This document shows positions 1 through 10,696 of a stretch of 31,821 nucleotides of DNA, piece after piece. Position 1 is the first letter of the stretch. The number at the start of each line of letters is the position of its first letter. The notes under the pieces are model-generated. The model ran no database searches. It was not told where the DNA came from and saw only the letters and a program-made list of their open reading frames with translations. Both the position numbers and the translations under genes were made by a program. The stretch covers positions 1 to 31,821 of the forward strand of contig JAFREE010000218.1 of NCBI GenBank assembly GCA_019400425.1, given 5' to 3'. This DNA is from Hymenochaete sp. R1 (Eukaryota; Basidiomycota; Agaricomycetes; Hymenochaetales; Hymenochaetaceae).

Positions 1-790
1 AAATCCGACATGGAATGGGTTCTTGAGACAGACGATGTTAATGTCAAGACAGCCATGTGCGTTGACGGTGTCGATTGAAGAGGACGTACTCCAATAGCTG
101 TGTGGAGTTCTTCAACGTCCTTGGTATCGAGGCTGCTTGAGCAGCATTCATGAGGGAATTGCGCAACGTCAACGAGTTCGATGGTACGTATGTCAACTAT
201 CGACATTTGGCTCTTCTTTGCGATCCGATGACTCGTCGCGGGTCGTTGATGGCCATCACTCGTCGCGGTATTACTCGTGCGGATACCGGAGCTCTCATGA
301 AATGTTCGTTCGAAGAGACTGTCGAGATTTTTATGGAGGCTGCTGCTGTGGGAGAAAAGGATGATTGTCATGGTGTTGCAGAGAACGTCATGCTTGGACA
401 AATGACGCCTATGAGCACGGAGGCTTTCGAAGTTGCGCTCGATATGAATACGCCGAGGGATGTCATCGTCGACCGTCGCCTGCCAGAGCGGAACAGGCTC
501 GCTGCTCAGGAGGATGGCGGTACGACACCAGGTCAGGCTGCTATGACGCCTTACGACAGTAACTCTCCGTCATGGTCGAGCGATATGGCTTTCGAAGGAG
601 AGCAAGCAGCATTCTCTCCACTCGCTGGTAATGGGGGCGATGACCCGTCATCGTTCTTCTTCCCCGGCTTTGGACAAAGTCCTATGGGAGCCGGAGCGAT
701 GTCCCCAGGCCCAGGCTACACCCCGAGCTCGCCGAATGCGTACTCACCGACGTCTCCTTACGTGCCACAGTCACCGTGTGCAAGGCTACC
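1..790 (+). pseudogene. RPB1: Broken 3' part of RNA polymerase II largest subunit gene
   Basis: The translation matches the C-terminal part of RPB1, the catalytic subunit of RNA polymerase II: EWVLETD, then [59 protein letters not shown] and a CTD start with heptads [20 protein letters not shown]. Three lesions are visible. One base is missing near 76-77 (a GAT-TTG-AAG type junction reads gattgaag), so the frame changes. The codon at 138-140 is TGA where RPB1 has Arg (CGA), a CpG transition. After YVPQSP (about 777) similarity stops and the frame runs into unrelated AT-rich DNA, so the repeated CTD heptads are gone. Several normally conserved residues are also changed. It is a dead partial copy, not the working gene. 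The left end is cut by the window, so its upstream extent is unknown. Confidence 0.9.
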
Positions 791-1262
791 CCCGCTTAGT
801 TTAGACAATGTAATTGTTCTATCTTGTGAATTAATATATATTTATATATAATATTGGTACTTTGGTCCAAATTCAGCAGGCTGCGTTTGTCGTCAGAACA
901 CTCGTTCTTTGAGTTCGGTTTGGCTTCAACTTTGGTTTTCCTGCTTGTTGTATGCTTCCGAGTTAAAAAAAAACCTTCTACCAATAAATGCACCATTGGT
1001 CAATAAATTTATATAAGTAAATACTTTAAAATTGCAAGTCTTCGAATCTTAATTCTTTAAATGCTTTAATTTAGAAACTTAAAACCTTTGGACCTTCTCG
1101 CTAAAAGGCTTGGACCTTCAAAATCTCGCTAAACGGCTTGGACCTTCGGCTAGGTCTTGGACCTAATAAACCCCCTCGGTGACCACCATACATACGCATT
1201 CATCAGGATCGTAAACTCGATGCATTCTCAAAGAAGCAAGTTCCGCAAGACAAGGAAAAAAT
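791..1262. other. AT-rich gene-free stretch after the RPB1 fragment
   Basis: No coding frame can be supported here. The sequence is AT-rich from about 830 to 1080 and contains the short degenerate repeats listed separately. The RPB1 similarity ends just before it, so the left side is probably a duplication or insertion breakpoint. Confidence 0.6.
1088..1162. repeat. Short degenerate direct repeats (GGCTTGGACCTTC type)
   Basis: The unit ctcgctaaa(a/c)ggcttggaccttc occurs twice in a row (about 1098-1147), with related partial copies on both sides (ttggaccttc and ggtcttggacct). They lie beside the RPB1 pseudogene break. Function is unknown; they could be the remains of a mobile element end. Confidence 0.6.
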
Positions 1263-1978
1263 TTATGCAAGAGGTTCGAACTCCTCTTGCTCCTCTTGCG
1301 TAAGTTGCATTATGATTTCGTGTATGGCTTCCAACTTCTTTGTATCTATCTTGGTTGCTAAAAGACGAGGGAGAGTAGAATATGTATCAGTGAATGTGTT
1401 ATTAAGATTGTGTTTGGAGCGAACGAGAAAGAAATGTGCAAGGGAGCAAAACGGATAAGCGGAGGGCATACGGCTACGGAATCGAGAAAAAACACGTTGA
1501 TCGCTTTTCACAAGGGCTTACAATAGATTACTGGCTCGTCCACAGAGCGTTTGACTAGAATTTCAGTTTAAATTGAGGATGCGGGTATGGTCGGTAATCG
1601 TGCAGTATGTCGCCACAGTAATGTATCGTGAAGACAGGAACAAACGACAAATTTCAGACTAGGCTTAGAATTAAGTACAGAGAAGAAAACAACGCACCAA
1701 TGTAAATCTTCTCAAAGTGGACACCACCTCCGATGTGCAAGGAATTAGTCGCGTATGCAAAGTCGTGAGACCTGCACCCTGCAGAGAATAGAACACAAAA
1801 AGATTATGTGAGAAGTATCAGGTACAATGTAGAGTTAAAAGGATTCGTGAAGATGGAATAAAATAAAACAACAAGAAAAGTGAAAACGTAATAACACAAA
1901 GAGAAAAAGGGGATGGAGGGGGGGGGGGGGGTGCGACTTACAAGCTTGGAGGCCCTCTGGTGTTCTTGGAAATGCCAT
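1263..1978 (-). CDS. Candidate small four-exon gene, about 81 aa, unknown
   Basis: Read by eye on the minus strand. Exons are 1942-1978, 1698-1778, 1522-1554 and 1263-1357. Donors are GTAAGT, GTGCGT and GTAAGC; acceptors are CTGCAG, TTCTAG and TTTTAG. All phases agree, and 246 nt give 81 codons plus TAA. The protein starts MAFPRTPEGLQAW, continues CRSHDFAYATNSLHIGGG and VHFEKIYIV, and ends in an acidic helix LTQEEQEEFEPLA. No signal peptide or membrane segment is seen, and I do not recognise the family. The ATG at 1978 fits a TATA-like box at 2086-2093, about 108 nt upstream. A different ATG at 2082 is open through the same region but lies against that box and does not join exon 2 in a sensible frame. 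The introns (163, 143 and 164 nt) are longer than elsewhere in the window, so extra exons or another structure are possible. Confidence 0.42.
1918..1931. repeat. G14 homopolymer
   Basis: Fourteen G in a row on the plus strand, inside intron 1 of the candidate small gene, where it reads as a pyrimidine run after the donor. Length variation or sequencing error is likely here. Confidence 0.9.
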
Positions 1979-4900
1979 GGATCAAGGCTCGCAACGAAGA
2001 TAACAGTGACTTTTAAGAAGTCGAAATGGGAGTATTTTCGAGAAGACAGGTAAAGAGTAGAGAGAATGGTCGCTCTTTCCATCCCAATTTATAGCCTTTA
2101 TAACCTCCCAAATGTACTTGCCGTAGCTTAGGCATATTCGCAATGTTCATTTTTTGGGATACGGAATGGCAAAAGGGAAGTATGCCCTTGTGTGCGCATA
2201 TATGCGTGTACGTGATACACTTCCGCGCTTTGCTTCACCCTTGCGTTGAATACGATAAGGTATGGTACAATGTTCAGTTCGGAGCATTGTACTATCCACG
2301 ACCCGTCCGCCCGAAAAGTATAGGTGTTGATTACAAACAAAAAGAATAGGCCAATCTGCTTATCGCTAAAAATGGTAATATTGCCTGTCCTCGGGTACTT
2401 TCACCCTAGTGCATTTATGACTGACGCTGACTTGCACGTTCCATTATCGCTTGCCATCCACCATGCTGTGTCAGTTCGTCCGAGATATGTCCTCGGCAGG
2501 TTTTCTCTCCTATACGCGTACGTCTTTGCGCCAGGGAGTAACTCCCGCGGACAGCTGGGCGGAAGAACTGGTCCCGACAAAAAAGCTGCAAAACTTGTCA
2601 GCCACACAAATATATCATCTGGAACTGGTGGCGAGTTCCGAGCTCCAAGCAGTAACAGGATAAAAGGACTTGTTGTGCGGCTATATCAGTGGCGTTGCCG
2701 ACGGGGGACGGAAGAAAGGAGTTCAGAAGAGGGAGAAAGGACGCATACTTGTTATCAGAATTACCAAGGGTATGAGTTTCGAAATTCTCTCACGTCCGAT
2801 TGCGAAGAAACCATTCCTTGGTGAGGGGACCGGTTCGCTGATATACTGGATGTGGCACATTGCCTACGGCAAGCATCGTAGAAGCAATGAAGTGGGAAAA
2901 CATGCAAGTTATCGAAGACTGCTTTATTTGCCATCATAGTACCCTTATGGAGGTTGTGGTCGTAACCAGGGTTTTGAAGTCCCCCGATGGATGTCTACTC
3001 ATTAGGAAACATGCTAGCTACAATGTTGCTTTTCTCCGGGAGGCCGAAACTGCACCGAGGACTTTCGCCAGTGGAAAGAACTTAAAAAGCATGCTCACAA
3101 CGAATAAGAGCATTGGAGTGGTATGACGGGAAGGAAACATGGGATCGTAGCGGGAGCCTCCCGGATCCCGTTCGACTGAGTTGCAAGCAATGATATTTTG
3201 TACAAGTCTAGCAGGGCGATACTTGTTGATGCCTCGATCTTTTTGACTTCCACAGCTGTTGAACTTCAGTCGATGTGCTTGCTCCCGATGTAGCACAAAT
3301 TTAACGAAGCTTTTGTGGTCATTCTCTGAGTTTGATAAAAAAAAATAGCTGGTGGCGTAAGTCAACGTACGATGTATCCGATAGCCAGTTTCCGACTCGG
3401 AAACGCAGATCATAATTAAAGGTGTATTTACCTTCCACATATGGCATGACGGAGCCTTATACTAAGCTTTCCGTACCGGTGTCGTGAGTCCGAACTGTAC
3501 ATGATTAAGGGAACTTCCCTCTACAGAATGTGCAAAAGCATGAACGTACAAAATTTCTCGTGATTGTGACGCGATGAATTAGAGCAAGGGGGACTTGATT
3601 TCCGACGCATCTTATGGTGTATTTGAAGCTAAAGTCTCCATAGAGGTATCGTAGTGCGCCCAGAGCGTGTTGCGTTTGTATGGATATATTCTCGAAAAGG
3701 TCACAAATCGCCTGCTGCTGCAATTTCTGTAAAAATGCCGACTGTATCGCGATGCCTGTAAGAGCTACGCACCTTCACTCAGTCCCTGACCCGGCAGCAG
3801 TTTTACCGTCATACAGCGTCCTGCAACGCGGATGAATGTCGTATTATCGCCCGATGATTGGGATACTACATGTATTTAAGGGGAGCCATGAGCCGTTCGT
3901 ATCCGTCGGTATGCTGATGGAGGAAAGGAAAGAGCTTAGAGTGGTATGAGGTTCCGTTCCGTTGGTTGTCTGCGGCGTTTGGGGGGGAGGGGTTCGCGTT
4001 GCTTAGTCATCTCGTTTGCGCGGTGCCGATCACTGAGATTTCCCGGCGTGGCTGAATCTATGAAACCATTGTACGACCCTCCTTCAACCACCATCCATCC
4101 AGGACTTCATTTTTTTTTTTGCTTTCTTCGCTGCAGCCGTGATGGGTGCCCTCTTTCGGGAACTGAGATGGAATATGGCCAAGAGGATGAGGGAGCCTCT
4201 GGAATCGGAAGGTCATCACGATATTATACCAAATTTTTGCTGCTACACCGCCCACACCGAGACTCCGAGATGCATGGCCATATCGAAGGTCGAAACTGCC
4301 GACTCCAAACAACAGTGCTAATATAACTACTATGCAACTTTAGGGTTTGATGCGGTGGCCCATCTGACCTATTGATTGGATTTTTGTCACTGCTTGTACG
4401 CGAACGTCAGCAGCACTTAGCGCCTCAAGCTCTTCCATGCTCTTCGTACTCCGACCGGCTCAAGGTGCGAGCTTGGGGGCTCAAACATTATAAATACGTC
4501 ATCTACCTTCTGGATGCATATGGATGCTAGATCACCAAACTTGCACGAGCCCTCACCGAGAGGCGAGTAAAGACTGTCACTCCGTCGTGCTCGCTCTTTT
4601 CTCATCATCAGCACTTCGTTAACAGAATCAGAACCAACCGCTCGATTAGTTCGTCCGTCTTACCCCAGCGCGACCGGTTCTTGACCGTCGGGATTTAAAG
4701 GGTCTGCGAATTATGAAATTTGGTTTTGATTGCCTTTCTCGCTTTTGTACATTGCGTGGCCGTAAGTAAGTGCCAGCTTATCTGGACCTTATCCGCAGTA
4801 TCCTTTCGTACACTCTAACCGACTCGGGATGAATCTACAGACGTACTTAAAGCAAATGCCCTCCCTCGTGGCTCCAAATCCCCCAACGACTTGAGCCAGT

Positions 4901-5021
4901 CACTAGACTTGTTTCAACTTCGACTTCTCGTCGAGCCTCAGGGCTTGTTGCCTGCGACCTTGAGTTCTCCATTCTCTATCCAATTCCATCGTGGGGCCAA
5001 GCCTTTCTATCATCTCTGATC
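1979..5021. other. Long region without a supported gene
   Basis: About 3 kb between the small minus-strand gene and the methyltransferase. Open frames of 60-166 codons exist on both strands (for example 2324-2824 plus and 3018-3440 minus). None shows a recognisable domain, a convincing start or a consistent splice pattern. A T10 run lies near 4110. The last few hundred bases before 5022 should hold the methyltransferase promoter; a TTTAAAG at about 4694 and an inverted CCAAT (ATTGG) near 4375 are the only visible candidates. Decayed genes cannot be excluded. Confidence 0.5.
2086..2093 (-). promoter_or_regulatory. TATA-like box before the small minus-strand gene
   Basis: The minus strand reads TATAAATT, with a second TATAAA a few bases further upstream. 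It lies about 108 nt before the ATG at 1978, a usual distance for a short 5' leader. It is only about 4 nt from the alternative ATG at 2082, which argues against that start. Confidence 0.4.
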
Positions 5022-7306
5022 ATGGCGGCTCCGGTGACATACGCAGGTATTGACCTCGTCGAGGCTCGCCAACTCGTAGATCTCATGTCCAAAGCCGTCT
5101 CTGAACTTGAACAGCGAGCGGTGCAGGAGAAGGATAAGATAGACAAGGACAGTCAACAGACAAGAGCTTCGAGGCCGATACTTGTCCTTGCGAGCGCTGC
5201 GAGCCAGATTGGCGCGTGTGTTCGACCGCCAAACATCGCTGTGGCGGAGATTGCTATGGGGGTGAGCTTCTCGTTGACTCCAAAAATGGCTTACATTAAC
5301 ATTGACCATAATCAATTTATTTACTTCTAGCATGGACTCACCGCCGCGATTAGGGTGCTCATTGATGGTAATGTACCAGAAATAATCAGACAACTTTGCG
5401 CTTTGGCCTCCAACGGGGCAGACAAAGGCTTGAACAAAGACAGTAAGGGTGCTTCAGCAAGGGAAATTGCAGCGCTTTCTGGTATTGAGGCCTCAAGGGT
5501 GTGTAAGTAGACCACCCCCACCTTACCATTTCGAAATGTGCAGTCGCTGATGAGCGCTCGACATCGCTTCTGAATGTGTACAACATCCCCGTTATCCTCG
5601 GTCATTTCGTTCGGTTGCTTTCAGCAAGGCTCCTTCGCCTCATGGCTACACATCACTTCTTCCGAGAAGTTCCTCCTCTCGTAGCATCAAAGGATCCCGC
5701 CGACGATCGGTTCGCACATACCCGAGCCAGCGCCGCGCTTGACTCTGAAGCACTACTTGAAGACATTTTGACTCCTGGCGGGGTTCGAAATTTCCATCGC
5801 CTCAAGCAAGGGGAACCGGCTCTCCCGACTGAAAAGTTTAGTGGGGAAGAGAATTATGATGAGGCCAGTAAGAGATGGGAGAAGAAGTTTGAACAGCCAG
5901 GGAATGGTGGTGCTCTGGCGGCATGGGTGAGCTTCTTGTACGTAGCTGCAATTCATTTCATTTGCAATGCCAATTCTAACTTCTCAACCGTGCTTCGTTT
6001 TAAGTGCCAACGAGTACATGATGGACTTTACAGGCTTGGCCGACGCGCTTCTCCCTCTTCCCTCTCCAGCTCACACCCTAAAGAACGCCGAAGGCAGATG
6101 TGCCGATGGAAAAGACGAAATCCGCGGCAGATCATTGGATCACCAACTCCGGGCTCCTTTCCATTTTGCGAGAGCCGGTCAAATGTTCAACGGTAGCGCA
6201 GCTGCCAAGGCTCCTGCGATCATGGAGAATGGTGACTTGACAAAGGAAAACGGGTTTGGAAGGGACCCAGCGAATATGCACGCATTCGATTTCCAGTGCC
6301 TTCCTGAGAACAAACATGTCATTCATCAGTTTGGTTGCGCGATGCAAGCTGTCGGTCAGCTGGCTCCGGCGGACTCGATCCTGAACGGTATGTTTGGGCT
6401 TGTCTCTATTTCTAATCTCGTTCCGTTTGACACTTTAGGTTTGCTTATGTAGGATTTGATTGGGCAAGTCTCCCAGCAGGAAGCACAGTGATCGACGTTG
6501 GCGGTGGAGTGGGTAGCGCGACAGTTCCCCTCTTGCGTGCACACAACCATTTGAAACTTGTTGTCCAAGATATGGGCGATGTCGCTCATAACGGGCCCCC
6601 TGTACGTACTTTTTTCTACCTTTCTTTGCCCTTCACGACAAGAAAAAACACGACAAGAAAAAACGGACTTGGCTCTAACCAACTTTTTTTAGTACTGGCA
6701 ATCCCATTTCCCTGAAGCTCTCGCTGCAAACCGAGTTTCTTTCCAAGCCCACAACTTCTTTGACCCACAGCCTCCCTTTAACGCACACGGCCAGAAAACG
6801 CCCGCCGTTATCCTCATGCGTATGGTATTGCACGACTGGAGCGACGAGAATTGCGGCGTCATACTGAGGCGTGCACGCTCGATTGCTGGTCCGAACACGA
6901 AACTTATTATCATGGACTGCGTCCTGGCGAAGGCTTATAGGGAGACTGGTGCTGGCTCCTATGAGTCTGAGAGAAAGGATGTGGATGGCGGGGTTATCGT
7001 GGAGAAGCATGAAGAACCTCCCGAGCCTCTTTTGGCGAACTGGGGTACGGCAAATGGGTTGATGTATAAGACAGACCTGGCTGTGAGTGGATCACTCTCA
7101 TGATGTTTCACTCTTTCTTGACATAAATCCTTCGAATCCCAAATTTAAACTTCCACGTATAGATGATGACCTACCACAACTCCCTCGAACGCACGCTTTC
7201 AGCATTCGACGTCCTCCTCTCTAAAAATGGCTGGCGTCTCGAGAGATTCCACTCTTCGTCCGAGGGATGGTATCCCATCGGACAAGTTGTCGCTGCGCCT
7301 AATTGA
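5022..7306 (+). CDS. SAM-dependent O-methyltransferase, 596 aa
   Basis: Seven exons: 5022-5261, 5331-5502, 5625-5937, 6005-6387, 6453-6601, 6693-7082 and 7163-7306. All phases agree, giving 596 aa. The family (class I plant/fungal O-methyltransferase, Methyltransf_2 type) moves a methyl group from S-adenosylmethionine to a hydroxyl of a small molecule. The N-terminal half holds the dimerisation/winged-helix part (IPEII-like NVPEII, REIAALSGIE, RLLRLMATHHFFREV). The SAM motif VIDVGGGVGS lies at residues 382-391. RMVLHDWSDENC follows at 462-473, with His466 as the expected catalytic base. The end, GWRLERFHSSSEGWYPIGQ, is typical. The protein is longer than the usual 400-480 aa because of inserts around 170-220 and 255-340. 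The least certain joins are intron 2 (122 nt) and the donor at 5938 (GTACGT rather than GTGAGC at 5926). It may be cytosolic, since no signal peptide is seen. The substrate is unknown; the acyltransferase downstream may share the pathway. Confidence 0.88.
6634..6663 (+). repeat. 15-bp tandem duplication in a methyltransferase intron
   Basis: The unit cacgacaagaaaaaa is present twice, back to back, inside intron 5 (6602-6692). This explains why the intron is somewhat longer (91 nt) than its neighbours. Confidence 0.85.
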
Positions 7307-8494
7307 ATGGAGGCTGTCATATAATCGTTTCTGTGCGAGGCTTTACGCCCAGTTGGGTCTGCATCTTGGAAGAGGATGACGACGAGCCCCGTCGCGCGGG
7401 GTTGAATTTGAAGGGGTTGAGCTATGTTTATGATTTCGGGTTATTAGATCGGTTAGAGTGAAGAAAGGTTGAAAATTGAACTCGTAAATTTGAATGTGTA
7501 TGCAATCTGATCGTACCAGTACTGGTTCAAATTATTTGAGCAAAGAAAGAAACTGCATGTCCGTGTTCAGAGATCGACAGTGTTCCTTAGAGGATGCGTG
7601 CATGCTTTTAGACGGTGGTGCTACCTCGCTTTCTTACACCATTATGTCCTTCATGACTTTTCCCTCTTCATCTTTATCGACGATGATAATGGCAATGGCA
7701 ACGGTGACGACGAAGACGGTGGTGATGAAGATGACGGAGACTTGACACAGACTGTAACAGCAGGCGCTCAAAAAAAGACCATCGTGACCAAAGAAGGGCT
7801 CGAGAGACTCGGGTGTCTCCCGCACGCACCGTCGCCAATCGACGCTCACCTTATCTTCAATGCTTTGCAGGCCTCATGGACTTTCAAACACGCTAACTTC
7901 ATTATTAGAGGCTTGAAAGTTCATTTCGAGTCCGGTGCGACGGAATGCCGAAAATCACTCAATCAGCAGCGCAGTCCGCCTCGGAGTTTCAATTCCTCGC
8001 TAAGAGCTATCCTCATCTGGTATTGTCAGAAGAGATATGGATGATAAGGTGAGGCTCTCTTTCTAACTTTCATTTATGCGACAAGAGAGTTTTGCTAATA
8101 GAATTTCTAACTATGACCGATAAACCGGGAATGCAGCGTTCGATAATAATACGCTTCGTGTTCTCTTCGACCGGAACCGTCCACACCAAGGCTACGGACT
8201 GACTCACAACAAGCAAGGCCCTGTTTACCTAAATCACGAGTGGGAAGTGATCCCACTTCACCTCGGACTGTGAGTCATTCCGCGCAATGTGTTATTATTT
8301 CCAAACAAAATGACTGTCTTTCTCGTGAGACCACAGCCATGTACACGTTTCCTTCTGGGCCACATGTGCTACGGACGATTATGAATGCCGTTGAATAGTT
8401 TCGCCTGCCGTGGATGGCATTCTTTAGCGATAGCTTCGGACGGTATTTAACTCCGTACTTAAGGATCGAAGCGATTAGTCCAACCCCCGTCGGC
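7307..8494 (+). other. Spacer with exon-like fragments between methyltransferase and acyltransferase
   Basis: An Asp/Gly-coding stretch from GAC/GAT repeats lies at about 7678-7745. Several pieces look like exons. One frame from ATG 7945 (MPKITQSAAQ...) runs to a GTGAGG donor at 8049. A second exon-like piece, 8137-8269 (RVLFDRNRPHQGYGLTHN), is followed by donor GTGAGT. A third, 8337-8394 (HVHVSFWATCATDDYECR), ends in TGA. Pieces 2 and 3 join in phase. Piece 1 joins only if a weak GTCAGA donor at about 8026 is used in the longer frame that starts near 7580; from ATG 7945 the join hits a stop. It could be a small real gene or a decayed one. I do not recognise the product. Confidence 0.3.
8442..8448 (+). 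promoter_or_regulatory. TATA-like element before the acyltransferase
   Basis: TATTTAA, about 47 nt before the ATG at 8495. The position suits a short-leader fungal promoter, but the match is weak. Confidence 0.25.
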
Positions 8495-10320
8495 ATGGCG
8501 GATTTCGTCTTCTCTGAGACATCAAAGAGTGTCTTCACGCGTAAATGCCAAGGAGGAGAAGCCTATGTGTGCAATGCTTCGTGAGTCTCTGAATCCTTTG
8601 TGCTGTATTTTTCCCCATCGTCTTATTTCCTTCGTCCATAGAAACGGTGAAGAAGGTGCGGTACACACGAATATATCGGCAGCTGTGACCTTCGGATCCC
8701 CCTATAATAAGGTCGCTTTAGAACCCAAGCTTGAGGCTGCTCTACTTCGGCTTCGTTACTGTGTACCGTTGATTGCGTGCACCATCTCTCGACCTGACAT
8801 CGAGTTTCAGTACAACTATATTGTTCCTGACTCGCTCGAAGCCGCATCCAAATGGGCAAGGAGCACACTCTTTATATCAGAAGAGGCCAGAGGATTTGAG
8901 GAGCGGCACAAGCAGATGCATGAAGACCATTGGTGGCGGACACTGAGTGGACAGTATCCCCTGGAGTTTCATGTCTGCACCGACTTGCTAAACAACGATG
9001 GGAAGCACTGGTTGTTCCTGTGAGTGATTGTCCGCTCGTGCTTCTCATTCGCCAGCTCACGCGTCTGTTTGAGGATGAGTGCTCATCATTGTGTCCTTGA
9101 CGGTCGAAGTGCCTTCATGATTTACAATCGCTTTTTTGAACTGCTCAGTGGCGAGATGACGAACCCCCTTCCCCTATCTGATTTGGTTTGGGGTGAGGAG
9201 GTTTGTCGATTGCCGCCTGCTGGTTCCATAGTCTGGGATCTGCACGATGGCAAGAGACCAACATTGCCTTCTCTTGAATCGTGCATCCCTCCGCCACCTG
9301 CAGAGAATCAGGTAAATAAAATTTGAAAACATCGTTCACCTTGACATTCAATCAAACGCCCCTCTTAGATTCCCATGAAGTATTCCTTCATAGAGAATAG
9401 CGCAAATCCCTCCAAGGATAATCTTCTCCGCCTCAAGCTTTCAAAAGATGATACCTCACGTTTACATGCTGCATCAAAAACGCGAGGGTTCACGGTGACG
9501 CAAGTGCTCACAGCGATGCTGAACCTGGCAAATATCGAAACGGCACTCCGTGTTGCAGGCAATATCGGACAAGAATATTATGAAGAAGTTTCGACATCTT
9601 TCCTAAAGAGTACACATTTCCCATCCTCTGGCACGATCAATAAAGTGAATTTCTCAAAGTTATGCACTGAAGAGCTGCGTATTGAGTGAATTGATGCACA
9701 GCGCGACTCGTATCCTCCAGAATATCGCCAACTGGAAGGTACACCGATGGTCGCGTTCGATTCCGCATCTATCTCAGTGCCTATGGAGCCAGTCCGAAAA
9801 ATACTCAAGCTAGACGAGTTGAATCTGTCCGTGACAAGGAACATGAATAGCGCCGTATTCTGGGAAGAGATGGTCAGCGATGTCAAAAAAGCTTGGGCTT
9901 CAGTCGACGTGCGTATTCATATTTAAACTTTCAGTCTAAAACCACTCTTACATTTCTGTGCAGAAAAGTAACAGTACGCACAAGGCGATTTCCGTCTTTT
10001 TGAGTATGCTTGGCAACGCACCCTCCCCCGATGCCGCTTTCGCCATAGCGCGAACTACCGCACCTACGTACGGCTCTTTCGGTGAGATGTCGCGACTTGG
10101 CCTCCTTGACGCTTTTCGCCCTGGAACAGGCGGTGATGTGCTCGCAGTGAATGACCTTTATTTCTCTGTGAAGTCTCGCCTACCCTTATACTCGAATTTC
10201 CTGTACGAGTATGATGGTCAGCTTCAGATAGTATTGCTCGTTGGAGGGAAGTTCTCGTTGCCAAAGGATTTAGAAACATATTTTGAGATTTTCAATGAAC
10301 TCTTTCAATCCTTGATTTGA
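8495..10320 (+). CDS. HHxxxDG acyltransferase (condensation/AATase-like), 513 aa
   Basis: Six exons: 8495-8580, 8642-9019, 9074-9311, 9369-9644, 9702-9908 and 9964-10320. Introns are 54-61 nt and all phases agree, giving 513 aa from MADFVFSE. The active-site motif HHCVLDG lies at residues 159-165. This is the HHxxxDG signature of the CoA-dependent acyltransferase superfamily (alcohol acetyltransferases, BAHD enzymes, NRPS condensation domains), in which the second His deprotonates the acceptor. There is no carrier protein or adenylation domain next to it, so a stand-alone enzyme that acylates a small alcohol or amine is likely. The start at 8495 was chosen because its exon joins exon 2 at a GTGAGT donor in phase; a later ATG at 8529 is in another frame. 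The TGA at 9687-9689 falls inside intron 4 (donor GTGAAT, acceptor CACAG), so the gene appears intact. The plant DFGWG motif is not seen. It probably works beside the methyltransferase. Confidence 0.82.
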
Positions 10321-10696
10321 CAACCTATTTTTCGTGTATTTACGTCACATTTTGTTACGTGAATGGCCAGACCATTGAAATTGTCCTTCCTGCTCGTGGC
10401 ATGCTGGATAGGATACCCTATAGTAATCCGCCTGGTGCATTTGGTGCGCCTCAAATTTTTTCAAGCTTGCAATCGAAATACTTCATTTACAACTTCTGCA
10501 ATTCTAGCATGAAAGGACAAAATGTTACATATTCAACGGAATCAGTGAAGAGACCAGCTCCTCCGTTACATGTATACGGTATTGGAATACATCGATACCA
10601 GGATTGGGAACAACTTGAAAATGTATGGAACAAGCCCGGTTAGTTTGATTTTATTTTGTCGAGAACGAAAGAAAAGCCGAACTTACCATCAGTAAT
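10321..10696. other. Convergent 3' spacer
   Basis: This lies between the ends of the acyltransferase (plus) and gene A (minus) and probably holds both 3' untranslated regions. No coding or RNA feature is recognised. Confidence 0.5.

Noticed and set aside
1270..1290. A GGTTCGAACTCC string resembling a tRNA B box
   Set aside because: No A box or cloverleaf can be formed around it, and it lies in the last exon of the candidate small gene.
2324..2824. 166-codon plus-strand open frame
   Set aside because: No domain, biased low-information sequence, no splice partners, and overlapping frames on both strands are equally open.
3018..3440. 140-codon minus-strand open frame
   Set aside because: No recognisable motif and no support from the flanking sequence.
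7128..7138. TTCGAATCCC resembling a tRNA T-loop
   Set aside because: It is inside a methyltransferase intron, with no acceptor-stem pairing or A box.
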